Assembly: GCF_000429085.1 (NCBI RefSeq)
Contig: NZ_AUBE01000003.1
Location: forward strand, 124,001-188,000
Length of the DNA: 64,000 nucleotides
Origin: Streptomyces flavidovirens DSM 40150
GTDB lineage: Bacteria; Actinomycetota; Actinomycetes; Streptomycetales; Streptomycetaceae
Direction of reading: 5' to 3'
Shown here: piece by piece, positions 24,960 through 32,314 of the stretch
Layout of the letters: each line of letters begins with the position of its first letter
Numbering within the stretch: position 1 is the stretch's first letter
Translations under genes and position numbers: made by a program
The notes under the pieces: model-generated
The model's database searches: none
What the model saw: only the letters and a program-made list of their open reading frames with translations
Told to the model about the DNA's origin: nothing

Positions 24960-25565
24960 TCAGAGCCAGCCCTGCAGCCTCGCCGCGCGTACCGCCTCCA
25001 TGCCGTTGCGGGTGCCGGTCTTGCCGATCGCCGACGACAGGTCGTTCCGTACGGTCGACTCCGGCAGGCGCAGTTTCCCCGCGATGTCGGCGACGGTCGC
25101 CCCGGCCGCCGCCGCGTTCAGTACGTCGCACTCGCGCGCGGTGAGCGGGCTCGGCCCGGAGCTGAGGGCCGCCGCCGCGAGGGCCGGGTCGATGACGGTC
25201 TCACCGGTCAGCACCCGGCGGATCGTCGCGGCCAGCTCCTCCACGGGGCCGTCCTTGACCAGGAAACCCACCGCCCCCGCCTCCATGGCGCGGCGCAGCC
25301 GGCCGGGCCTGCCGGAGGTCGTGAGGGTCACCACCCGGCAGTCGGGCACCTCGTCGCGCAGCAGCGCGGCGGCGTCGAGGCCGCTGAGGCCGGGGAGTTC
25401 GATGTCCAGGAGCGCCACGTCGGGGCGGGAGACGAGGGCGGCGTCAACGATCTCGTCACCCTTGGCCACCTGGGCGACGACCTCGATGTCCGCCTCCAGG
25501 CCAAGCAGCAGGGCGAGGGCGCCGCGCATCATGCCCTGGTCCTCGGCGAGGAGGACTCTGATCAC
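24960..25565 (-). CDS. Orphan NarL-family response regulator (DesR-like)
   Basis: 201 residues. Receiver: LLAEDQGMMRG (acid pair), phosphorylated Asp in VALLDIELPGLSGLD, Thr/Ser switch in VVTLTTSG and Lys in FLVKDGP. C-terminal LuxR HTH: LTARECDVLNAAAAGATVADIA...STVRNDLSSAIGKTGTRN. Start taken as GTG 25565 with GGAG 8 bases upstream; a longer frame would run into tandem repeats. Most DesR-like regulators have a kinase gene alongside; none is here, so it is an orphan or its partner was lost. Confidence 0.9.
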   Translation of the reverse strand: MIRVLLAEDQGMMRGALALLLGLEADIEVVAQVAKGDEIVDAALVSRPDVALLDIELPGLSGLDAAALLRDEVPDCRVVTLTTSGRPGRLRRAMEAGAVGFLVKDGPVEELAATIRRVLTGETVIDPALAAAALSSGPSPLTARECDVLNAAAAGATVADIAGKLRLPESTVRNDLSSAIGKTGTRNGMEAVRAARLQGWL

Positions 25566-25633
25566 GGGGTGGGCTCCAGTTCCAGGTCGTTGCCTACGGG
25601 CTGGTCGGAGCCTACGCCCGGCCGGTGTCCGTA

Positions 25634-25665
25634 ATGCGCACATGCGCACATGCGCACATGCGCGC
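25634..25665. repeat. 8-bp tandem repeat upstream of the response regulator
   Basis: ATGCGCAC three times in tandem (25634, 25642, 25650) followed by ATGCGCGC (25658). Each unit contains the palindrome TGCGCA. It is 69 bp upstream of the regulator start and on the other side faces the MaoC promoter. Confidence 0.85.
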
Positions 25666-25703
25666 GTTCGGGTGAGCTGTCGGTCGCGATCCCGCAGAAT
25701 TGA

Positions 25704-25720
25704 CCTGACGGAGCGTCAGT
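25704..25720. promoter_or_regulatory. CTGACG-N3-CGTCAG operator just upstream of the MaoC -35
   Basis: CTGACG-GAG-CGTCAG at 25705-25719, 9 bp before the putative -35 of the MaoC operon. Same core as 15268-15282. The regulator is not identified; a TetR-family protein is likely from symmetry. Confidence 0.6.
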
Positions 25721-25728
25721 GAGCGGTC

Positions 25729-25757
25729 TTCACAACTTCCGGGGCGTGCGTTATACA
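25729..25757 (+). promoter_or_regulatory. Promoter of the MaoC-ADH-SDR operon
   Basis: TTCACA (25729-25734), 17-bp spacer, TATACA (25752-25757): close to the vegetative sigma consensus. Initiation would fall near 25764, so the KstR box at 25773 lies just downstream and the second palindrome just upstream. Confidence 0.6.
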
Positions 25758-25772
25758 TAGGCCCCATCGGCC

Positions 25773-25786
25773 TAGAACGCGTTCTA
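25773..25786. promoter_or_regulatory. KstR operator before the MaoC operon
   Basis: TAGAACGCGTTCTA is a fully palindromic 14-mer and an exact match to TnnAACnnGTTnnA, the strongest of the three boxes. It lies about 10-20 bp after the predicted transcription start, an efficient roadblock position. Confidence 0.88.
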
Positions 25787-25884
25787 GAACGGGCGGTCCG
25801 CGGCCGGTCCCGCGCGACCTCGGTGCGGCCGACGGTGCGGACGGCCGCGCCGGGGTCTTCCATCTCCCAAGGAGCAGCATCCCC

Positions 25885-26739
25885 ATGCCCATCGATGCCG
25901 CAAAGGCCCTCGCCGCCGAACCCCGCAGCGCCGAAATCGCCTGGGACCACAAGGACGTCCAGCTCTACCACCTCGGCCTCGGTGCCGGCACGCCCGCCAC
26001 CGACCCCGACGAGCTGCGCTACACCCTCGAATCCCGGCTGCACGTCCTGCCCAGCTTCGCCACCGTCGCGGGCGCCGGCATGGCCGTGGTCGGTGGCCTC
26101 TCCGCGCCGGGCATCGACGTCAATCTCGCGCACGTCCTGCACGGTGGCCAGCGCATCGAGCTGCACCGCCCGATCCCCGTCAGGGGCAACGCGGTGCAGA
26201 CGTCCAAGGTCCAGGCGGTGTACGACAAGGGCAAGGCCGCCGTCATCGTGCTGCGCTCCGAGACCGCCGACGACAACGGGCCGCTGTGGACCAGCGACGC
26301 CCAGATCTTCGTACGCGGCGAAGGCGGCTTCGGCGGCGAGCGCGGACCGTCCGCCCGCACCGAACAGCCCACGCACCCGCCGGACGTGGAGGTCGAGCGG
26401 CACGTACGCGAGGACCAAGCCCTCCTCTACCGCCTGTCCGGCGACTGGAACCCGCTGCACGCCGACCCGGAGTTCGCCAAGCTCGCCGGTTTCGAGCGGC
26501 CGATCCTGCACGGCCTGTGCTCGTACGGCATGACGCTCAAGGCCGTCGTCGACACCGTGCTCGGCGGCGACGTCGCGCGCGTCACCTCGTACAGCACCCG
26601 CTTCGCCGGGGTCGTCTTCCCCGGCGAGACCCTGCGCCTGCGGATGTGGAAGTCGCCGGGGCGCGTCCAGGTGTCGGTCACGGCTGTCGAGAGGGACGAC
26701 GCGCCGGTACTGGCCGACACCACCGTCGTACACACGTGA
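25885..26739 (+). CDS. MaoC-family enoyl-CoA hydratase 2 (MFE-2 hydratase type)
   Basis: 284 residues forming a double hotdog: degenerate N-terminal half (YHLGLGAGTPATDPDELRYTLE, LPSFATVAG) and catalytic C-terminal half with LSGDWNPLHADPEFAKLAGFERPILHG, the hydratase-2 motif with catalytic Asp and His. Adds water across the trans-2-enoyl-CoA bond in (R)-specific beta-oxidation; in mycobacteria and rhodococci related proteins act on cholesterol side chains. Ribosome site AAGGAGC before ATG. First gene of a three-gene operon behind a KstR box. Confidence 0.93.
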   Translation: MPIDAAKALAAEPRSAEIAWDHKDVQLYHLGLGAGTPATDPDELRYTLESRLHVLPSFATVAGAGMAVVGGLSAPGIDVNLAHVLHGGQRIELHRPIPVRGNAVQTSKVQAVYDKGKAAVIVLRSETADDNGPLWTSDAQIFVRGEGGFGGERGPSARTEQPTHPPDVEVERHVREDQALLYRLSGDWNPLHADPEFAKLAGFERPILHGLCSYGMTLKAVVDTVLGGDVARVTSYSTRFAGVVFPGETLRLRMWKSPGRVQVSVTAVERDDAPVLADTTVVHT

Positions 26740-26766
26740 CCTGAACTTCGTGAAGGGAGCCGTACC

Positions 26767-27843
26767 GTGCGCGCAGCCGTACTGCACGAGATAGGGCAGG
26801 ACAAGCTCGAAGTCCTCGACGACGTCGAGGCGGTGGGCTTCGGCCCCGGCAAGGTCAAGCTCCGCGTCCGGGCCACCGGACTGTGCCACTCCGACGTCTC
26901 CGCGATGAGCGGCGTACTGCCGCAGCCCGCCCCCTTCATACCGGGACACGAAGGCGCGGGCGAGGTGGTCGACATCGGTGACGGCGTCACCGGGATCAGC
27001 CAGGGGGACCGCGTCCTGGTCTGCTGGCTGCCCGCGTGCGCCTCCTGCCCCTCCTGCAAGCGCGGCCAGACGCACCTGTGTCTGGCCGGGCTCATGAACG
27101 CGGGCACGCCCAACTTCAAGCGCCCCGGCGGCGACGTCTTCGGCTTCGCCGGCACCGGCACCTTCACCGAGGAGGTGGTGGTGGACGCGGGCTGCGCCGT
27201 TCCGATACCCGACGACCTGCCGTACGAGATCGCCGCCCTCATCGGCTGCGGCGTGACGACGGGACTCGGCGCGGCCATCAACACGGCGCGGGTGGAGGCC
27301 GGTTCGTCGGTCGCCGTCATTGGTTGCGGCGGCGTCGGCATCTCGGCGATCCAGGGCGCGCGGGTGCAGGGCGCGGCGCAGATCGTCGCGGTCGACCCGG
27401 TAGCCTCGCGGCGCGAGGCGGCGCTGAGGTTCGGCGCGACGGAAGCGGTCTCGCCGGACGAGCTGGCCGACGCCAAGCAGCGCGTCACGGCCGGCGAGGG
27501 CTTCGACTACGTCTTCGAGGTCGTCGGCAAGTCGGCCACGGCCCGCACCGCCTACGAGACGACGCGGCGCGGCGGCACGCTGTGTGTCGTCGGCGCGGGC
27601 GCCATGGACGACTTCTTCCAGCTCAACATGTTCGAGCTGTTCTTCGACGAGAAGCGGATACTGCCGTCCATGTACGGGGGCGGGGACGTGCTCCGTTCGT
27701 ACGAGCGGGCCATCGCGCTGTGGCGCGCCGGGCGGATCGACCTGGAGGGCCTGATCACCCACCGGGTGCGACTGGACGGGATCAACGACGCCCTGGACCA
27801 AATGCGTACGGGCGAGGCCCTGCGTACGTGCATAGAGATCTGA
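26767..27843 (+). CDS. Zinc-dependent alcohol dehydrogenase (MDR family)
   Basis: 358 residues. Catalytic zinc: Cys in TGLCHSDVS, His-Glu in PGHEGAGEVV, Cys in LIGCGVTTG. Structural zinc lobe: the cysteine row CASCPSCKRGQTHLC. NAD site GCGGVGISAIQGA followed by Asp in AVDPVASRREAA, indicating NAD rather than NADP. GTG start with GAAGGGAG upstream, 27 bp after the MaoC stop. It may oxidise the terminal hydroxyl of a sterol side chain or a related alcohol; mycobacterial homologues of this group are induced with lipid catabolism genes. Confidence 0.92.
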   Translation: MRAAVLHEIGQDKLEVLDDVEAVGFGPGKVKLRVRATGLCHSDVSAMSGVLPQPAPFIPGHEGAGEVVDIGDGVTGISQGDRVLVCWLPACASCPSCKRGQTHLCLAGLMNAGTPNFKRPGGDVFGFAGTGTFTEEVVVDAGCAVPIPDDLPYEIAALIGCGVTTGLGAAINTARVEAGSSVAVIGCGGVGISAIQGARVQGAAQIVAVDPVASRREAALRFGATEAVSPDELADAKQRVTAGEGFDYVFEVVGKSATARTAYETTRRGGTLCVVGAGAMDDFFQLNMFELFFDEKRILPSMYGGGDVLRSYERAIALWRAGRIDLEGLITHRVRLDGINDALDQMRTGEALRTCIEI

Positions 27844-27859
27844 GGGGAGGGGACCACGG

Positions 27860-28819
27860 ATGTCACTGCCACCGTCACCGGCACTGCCGCTCGACGGGCT
27901 GTCCGCGATCGTCACGGGCGCGGGCCGCGGCCTGGGCCGCGCGGAGGCCCTGGAACTGGCCCGGCTCGGCGCGCGCGTCGTCGTCAACGACTACGGGCAG
28001 CCGGGGCGCGACGGCTCGGGCGAGGCGTCGGCGGCCCCTGCCGAGGAGGTTGCCGCGGAGATCCGGGCGGCGGGCGGGCGGGCCGTGGCCCACCTCGGCG
28101 ACGTATCGGACCATGAACAGGCGGGCGCACTGGTCGAGCTGGCCGTCGATACGTACGGAAAGCTGGACATCCTGGTCAACAACGCGGGCATTCTCCGCGA
28201 CCGGATGGTCTTCTCGATGACCGAGGACGAGTGGGACTCGGTCATCCGCGTCCACCTCAAGGGCCACTTCAACACCACCCGCTTCGCGGCAGCTCACTGG
28301 CGGGCACGCTCCAAGGCGGCGGGGGCCCCGGTCTACGGGCGGATCGTCAACACCTCGTCGGAGGCGTACCTGGCGGGATCGGCCGGGCAGCCCAACTACG
28401 CGGCGGCGAAGGGCGGCATCGTCGGGCTGACGACGTCGACGGCGCTGGCGCTGGCGAAGTACGGCGTAACGGCCAACGCCATCTGCCCGCGGGCGCGTAC
28501 ACGCATGACCGAGGACGTGTTCGCCGGATTCGCGGAGCCGGCGGGCGGCGAACTCGACGCGCTGGCGCCCGAGCACGTGTCCCCGCTGGTCGGCTACCTC
28601 GCGTCGCCTGCGGCCGGGGGAGTCAACGGCCAGTTGCTCGTCGTCCACGGCGGCATGGTCGCGGTCATGGAACGGCCGAAGGTGGCGGCCAAGTTCGACA
28701 CGGCGAAGGAGGTCTTCTCGTACGAGGAGCTGACGCAACGGCTGTCGCTGTACTTCGAGGACCGCCCGCCGAACGAGACGTTCGGGGCGGCGGAGGTACT
28801 GGGCCTGAAGCGGGGGTGA
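27860..28819 (+). CDS. SDR 3-hydroxyacyl-CoA dehydrogenase (17-beta-HSD4/Hsd4A type)
   Basis: 319 residues. NAD site TGAGRGLGRAEALELARLGARVVVNDYG, NNAG, catalytic Ser in IVNTSSEA and Tyr-x3-Lys in NYAAAKGG. The VNDYG insert followed by Ala/Glu-rich sequence, and the C-terminal tail EDRPPNETF, are typical of the dehydrogenase part of peroxisomal multifunctional enzyme 2. With the MaoC hydratase two genes upstream it supplies both activities that MFE-2 carries in one chain. Co-transcribed, 16-bp gap. Confidence 0.92.
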   Translation: MSLPPSPALPLDGLSAIVTGAGRGLGRAEALELARLGARVVVNDYGQPGRDGSGEASAAPAEEVAAEIRAAGGRAVAHLGDVSDHEQAGALVELAVDTYGKLDILVNNAGILRDRMVFSMTEDEWDSVIRVHLKGHFNTTRFAAAHWRARSKAAGAPVYGRIVNTSSEAYLAGSAGQPNYAAAKGGIVGLTTSTALALAKYGVTANAICPRARTRMTEDVFAGFAEPAGGELDALAPEHVSPLVGYLASPAAGGVNGQLLVVHGGMVAVMERPKVAAKFDTAKEVFSYEELTQRLSLYFEDRPPNETFGAAEVLGLKRG

Positions 28820-28852
28820 GGGGGGCGGCAGCGGCTTTGCGGGCGTGTCCCC

Positions 28853-28911
28853 AAACGCCGGACGGGCCGGATCTGACCGCTGAGCGGCAATTTCCGGCCC
28901 TTCCGGCGCTT
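28853..28911. repeat. Dispersed palindromic element, copy 1
   Basis: Nested stems: AAACGCCGGA with TTCCGGCGCTT outside, GGGCCGGA (28864) with TCCGGCCC (28893) inside that, and CCGC-TGA-GCGG (28877-28887) at the tip. A second copy lies at 56060-56117. Both sit between convergent genes, so a shared terminator role is plausible. Of the 407-bp gap to the hypothetical gene at 29227, the rest holds one small ORF and nothing else recognised. Confidence 0.7.
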
Positions 28912-28960
28912 GAGGAGCGCGGTCCGGGGCCGGAACCCCGTTCAGGAAGCGCTCCGCCCC

Positions 28961-29116
28961 CTACGCCCGGCGGTGGCGGCCGTGGGCCGGGGCGGTGGAG
29001 TCCTCCGTGGTGGCCGCACCTCCGCGGTGCCTGCCGGAGCGGTGGCCGGCGTCGTCCCGTTCGGCGGCCGAAGGCTGCGGCCGCGTCTGGGTCGTGTCGG
29101 TTCGGGCTTCAGACAT
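28961..29116 (-). CDS. Small His/Arg-rich protein, hypothetical
   Basis: 51 residues starting MSEARTDTTQTRPQPSAAE and ending with GRHRGG and HGRHRRA motifs; very hydrophilic and probably disordered. An AGGGGA ribosome site lies about 9 bases before the ATG. It resembles short Streptomyces proteins with GRHRR endings, but I cannot assign a function. The frame is open upstream of this ATG. Could also be a chance ORF. Confidence 0.45.
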   Translation of the reverse strand: MSEARTDTTQTRPQPSAAERDDAGHRSGRHRGGAATTEDSTAPAHGRHRRA

Positions 29117-29226
29117 GTTGGGAGATCCCCTGGAATCGCTGCGATCACTTTCACGTGGTGCAAGGCCCGCCCCGCCGTCACCACCGGCGTTCAGTCGCAA
29201 CGACCGCGTAACACCAGGGCCCGAGT

Positions 29227-30390
29227 CTAACCACGTGCCCCGCGCCCGGTGAGGGGCGCCTGCTGGAGCGGTACGGGCTTGCACACCACAGGAGTGTCCG
29301 GAGCCGCAAACGGTTCCCCACCTGCGCATTCCACTTGTGGGGGTTCAGTGATCACCACGTCCTCCGGAGCCTCGACCCGAGCCACCCCGCACGGCACCAC
29401 CCCCGTCGAGTACGGCAGTCGCAGCACCCCCTCGCGCGTCCAGAGCCCGGCCCCCGCCAGCCACCCCCGCGGCGGTGCGAGGTGATGCAGCCTGCGCCCC
29501 GCCGGACGCCACACCCCGACCCAGCTCCCCGCCGCCCCCTCGATCCGCAGCGCCACCGCGCAGCTCTCCGGCGTCAGTACCTGCCCCGGCTGCACCGCGA
29601 ACGGCGTCACCGCGCAGTCGGCAGGCGCCAGCGACTCCGGGAATCGCACCGGCAGCATGCTCCCCAGCACCCCCCACCCCAGCCGCTCGTGCCCCGGCGC
29701 GTCCGACCGGATCAGCAGCAGCCCGCTGTCCGGATCGGCCAGCAGCAGCCGGTCGTTGCTGCCCTCCGTGATCTGCAGCAGCGGCGTCACCTCCCCGCCC
29801 CGCTCCAGGTCGACCGCCACCGCCTTCGTCACCCCGCCGGCCTCCCGGTCCAGGGCGAGCATCCGTCCCGTACGGTCGAGCCATACGCCGCCCGAGCAGC
29901 GCCCCGAGATCTCGGCGACGTGCTCGGGACCGAAGGCGCCGCCCGCCACCAGCCACACGGTCGTGGACCGTTCGCCCACGGACAGGGCGTACGCACGCGA
30001 GCCGTCCGGGGCCGGCGGCAGCAGCTCCAGCCGCTCGCACTCGACCGCGCCCATCGGCAGCTCGCCGGTGCGTGGTCCCGTCGGGTACAGCAGCGAGAAG
30101 GAGTGCCGCCCCGCGCCGCTGCCGAAGGCGTGCGAGGCACCTCCCTGCCGCCGGTGGATCAGCACCCGCCCGTCCGACAGGGGCAGGAGTCCGGTGTCCG
30201 GTTCCTCGGGCTGGTCGGCGGGCAGCGGCACGGCGTACGGCTCGGGGCCGTCGAGCGTCCACCGCTCGGGGAACCGCGCGTCTCCCGCGCCGGCCAGCCG
30301 CGCGGCGTAGGAACCGTCAGCGGCGATCGTGAACACCGTCTCACTCACCGCGTCGCCATCAGCCGCGGTCTCGATGGCACAGGCCGTCAT
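29227..30390 (-). CDS. Hypothetical protein, possible beta-propeller
   Basis: 387 residues from ATG 30390, chosen because GGAGGTGA lies 8 bases upstream. No signal peptide or membrane helix. Alternating short strands with acidic turns (DGSRAYALSVGERSTTVWLVAGG, DRTGRMLALDREAGG, DSGLLLIRSDAPGHE) suggest a WD40/propeller-like fold read without recognisable repeats. I do not recognise the family. It is divergent from the Nif3-headed operon across a 297-bp gap. Confidence 0.75.
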   Translation of the reverse strand: MTACAIETAADGDAVSETVFTIAADGSYAARLAGAGDARFPERWTLDGPEPYAVPLPADQPEEPDTGLLPLSDGRVLIHRRQGGASHAFGSGAGRHSFSLLYPTGPRTGELPMGAVECERLELLPPAPDGSRAYALSVGERSTTVWLVAGGAFGPEHVAEISGRCSGGVWLDRTGRMLALDREAGGVTKAVAVDLERGGEVTPLLQITEGSNDRLLLADPDSGLLLIRSDAPGHERLGWGVLGSMLPVRFPESLAPADCAVTPFAVQPGQVLTPESCAVALRIEGAAGSWVGVWRPAGRRLHHLAPPRGWLAGAGLWTREGVLRLPYSTGVVPCGVARVEAPEDVVITEPPQVECAGGEPFAAPDTPVVCKPVPLQQAPLTGRGARG

Positions 30391-30541
30391 CGGGCCATCA
30401 CCTCCGACCACCGAAGCTAGTTTTCGCACTTCCTGCCGAACAACACGCAACCGCCCACTTCACACATAAGGGTGGCCACCGCCTGGTTCCCCTGAGATGA
30501 CGGAGACGGGTGTGCTGGGCGATGCGCGGGTGGCGACAAAG

Positions 30542-30560
30542 TAAGCCGAACCTAACCTGT
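30542..30560. promoter_or_regulatory. Weak iron-box-like site in the gap before nif3
   Basis: Read on the minus strand this 19-mer contains AGGTTAGG and matches the DmdR1/IdeR consensus at about 13 of 19 positions. The surrounding 297-bp gap (30391-30687) has no gene I can support; a 15-codon ORF beginning near 30497 ends just before the site. Confidence 0.25.
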
Positions 30561-30687
30561 ACCTGATCCTCGGCAGCCGGCTGTGCGCGCCGCCGAACAA
30601 GGTCCTCGACGACCCGCACGGCCACCTGGTCAGGCAGGCCGCCTATGCCATGACCGGCGGGGCACCCGGCGCAGGTAACCTGTCTGC

Positions 30688-31572
30688 GTGCCCCGTCTGT
30701 CTGAAGTCATCGCCGCACTCGACGCCCTCTGGCCCCCCGAGCGGGCCGAAAGCTGGGACGCGGTCGGCACGGTCTGCGGCGAACCCGACGCCGAGGTGAC
30801 CCGGGTCCTGTTCGCCGTCGACCCCGTCCAGGAGACCGTCGACGAAGCGGTGAAGCTCGGCGCGAACCTCCTCGTCACCCACCACCCGCTCTACCTGCGC
30901 GGTACGACGACGGTCGCCGCATCCACCTTCAAGGGCCGCGCCGTACACACCCTCATCAAGAACGACATCGCGCTGCACGTCGCCCACACCAACGCCGACA
31001 GCGCCGACCCCGGCGTCTCCGACGCCCTCGCCGGAGCGCTGGACCTGCGGGTCACCGGGCCGCTGGTCCCCGACCCCACCGACCCCGAGGGCCGCCGCGG
31101 CCTCGGCCGCGTCTGCGAGCTCGACCCCCCGGCAACGCTCGGCCACTTCGCGGCCCGCGTCGCCGCCCGGCTGCCCGCCACCGCGCAGGGCATCCGCGTC
31201 GCCGGTGACCCCGACGCGCTCATCAGCACCGTCGCCGTCAGCGGCGGCTCCGGCGACAGCCTCTTCGCCGACGTACGGGCGGCCGGCGTGGACGCCTTCG
31301 TCACGGCGGACCTGCGCCACCACCCGGCCTCCGAGGCCCGCGAACACACCCCTCTCGCGCTGATCGACGCCGCGCACTGGGCCACCGAGTGGCCCTGGTG
31401 CGAGCAGGCCGCCGCACAGCTCGACGAGATCTCCGACCGTCACGGATGGGACCTGCGCGTCCACGTCTCCAAGACGGTCACCGACCCCTGGACCTCCCAC
31501 CACGCCCCCACCACCGCCCTTCCGACGAGCGCTTCGCGCGCCCCCTTTGATTCTTCTGGAGCCCCCAACTGA
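30688..31572 (+). CDS. Nif3-like dinuclear metal center protein
   Basis: 294 residues. Metal ligands: His pair in LLVTHHPLYL, His and Asp in VAHTNADSADPGVSD, and C-terminal His/Glu in LIDAAHWATEWPW. Typical two-lobed Nif3/YbgI family with conserved LDALWPPERAESWDAVG at the N-terminus. Biochemical role unresolved in the family; GTP cyclohydrolase-like folds and metal-ion chaperoning have been suggested. GTG start. Overlaps the following zinc-ribbon gene by 4 bp (CTGA), an arrangement conserved across Streptomyces together with the RNase H gene. Confidence 0.92.
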   Translation: MPRLSEVIAALDALWPPERAESWDAVGTVCGEPDAEVTRVLFAVDPVQETVDEAVKLGANLLVTHHPLYLRGTTTVAASTFKGRAVHTLIKNDIALHVAHTNADSADPGVSDALAGALDLRVTGPLVPDPTDPEGRRGLGRVCELDPPATLGHFAARVAARLPATAQGIRVAGDPDALISTVAVSGGSGDSLFADVRAAGVDAFVTADLRHHPASEAREHTPLALIDAAHWATEWPWCEQAAAQLDEISDRHGWDLRVHVSKTVTDPWTSHHAPTTALPTSASRAPFDSSGAPN

Positions 31573-32312
31573 ACGCCGCGCCCGCCGACCAGATCCGTCT
31601 CCTCGACGTACAGGCCCTCGACCTGCGCCTGTCCCAGCTCGCCCACCGGCGCAGCTCCCTCCCCGAGCATGCCGAGATCGAATCGCTCACCAAGGACCTC
31701 GCGCAGCTTCGTGACCTGCTGGTCGCCGCGCAGACCGAGGAGAGCGACACCGCCCGCGAGCAGATCAAGGCCGAGCAGGACGTCGACCAGGTCCGCCAGC
31801 GCGCCGTGCGCGACCAGCAGCGCCTCGACTCGGGCGCCGTCTCGTCGCCCAAGGACCTGGAGAACCTCCAGCGCGAGATCGTTTCCCTCGCCAAGCGCCA
31901 GGCCGACCTGGAGGACGTCGTCCTCGAAGTCATGGAGCGCCGCGAGTCCATCCAGGAGCGGATCGCCGAACTGACCGAGCGCGTCTCCTCCGTCCAGGCC
32001 AAGGCCGACGACGCGACCGCGCGCCGCGACGCCGCGACTCAGCAGATCGACGCCGAGGTCGCCACGGTCACCAAGGAGCGCGAGGTCGCCTCCGCGACCA
32101 TCCCCGCCGACCTCCTGAAGCTGTACGAGAAGCTCCGCGTCCAGTCCGGCGGCGTCGGCGCGGCCCGCCTCTACCAGCGCCGCTGCGAGGGCTGCCAACT
32201 GGAGCTCAACATCACCGAGGTCAACGAGGTGCGGGCCGCCGCCCCCGACACGGTCGTGCGGTGCGAGAACTGCCGCCGCATCCTTGTCCGTACGTCCGAG
32301 TCCGGCCTGTAG
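31569..32312 (+). CDS. Coiled-coil protein with C4 zinc ribbon (DUF164/CdsZ-like)
   Basis: 247 residues. Residues about 1-190 are a long coiled coil (LDLRLSQLAHRR, QIKAEQDVDQVRQRAVRDQQRLDSG, QADLEDVVLEVMERRESIQERIAEL). The C-terminus is a zinc ribbon: CEGCQLEL and CENCRRILVR, two Cys-x2-Cys pairs. No ATG, GTG or TTG exists in frame before the conserved start; CTG at 31569 has TGGAG 7 bases upstream and overlaps the Nif3 stop, so CTG initiation is inferred. Conserved partner of Nif3 and RNase H; possibly a nucleic-acid or translation factor. Confidence 0.88.
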   Translation: MNAAPADQIRLLDVQALDLRLSQLAHRRSSLPEHAEIESLTKDLAQLRDLLVAAQTEESDTAREQIKAEQDVDQVRQRAVRDQQRLDSGAVSSPKDLENLQREIVSLAKRQADLEDVVLEVMERRESIQERIAELTERVSSVQAKADDATARRDAATQQIDAEVATVTKEREVASATIPADLLKLYEKLRVQSGGVGAARLYQRRCEGCQLELNITEVNEVRAAAPDTVVRCENCRRILVRTSESGL

Positions 32313-32314
32313 CC

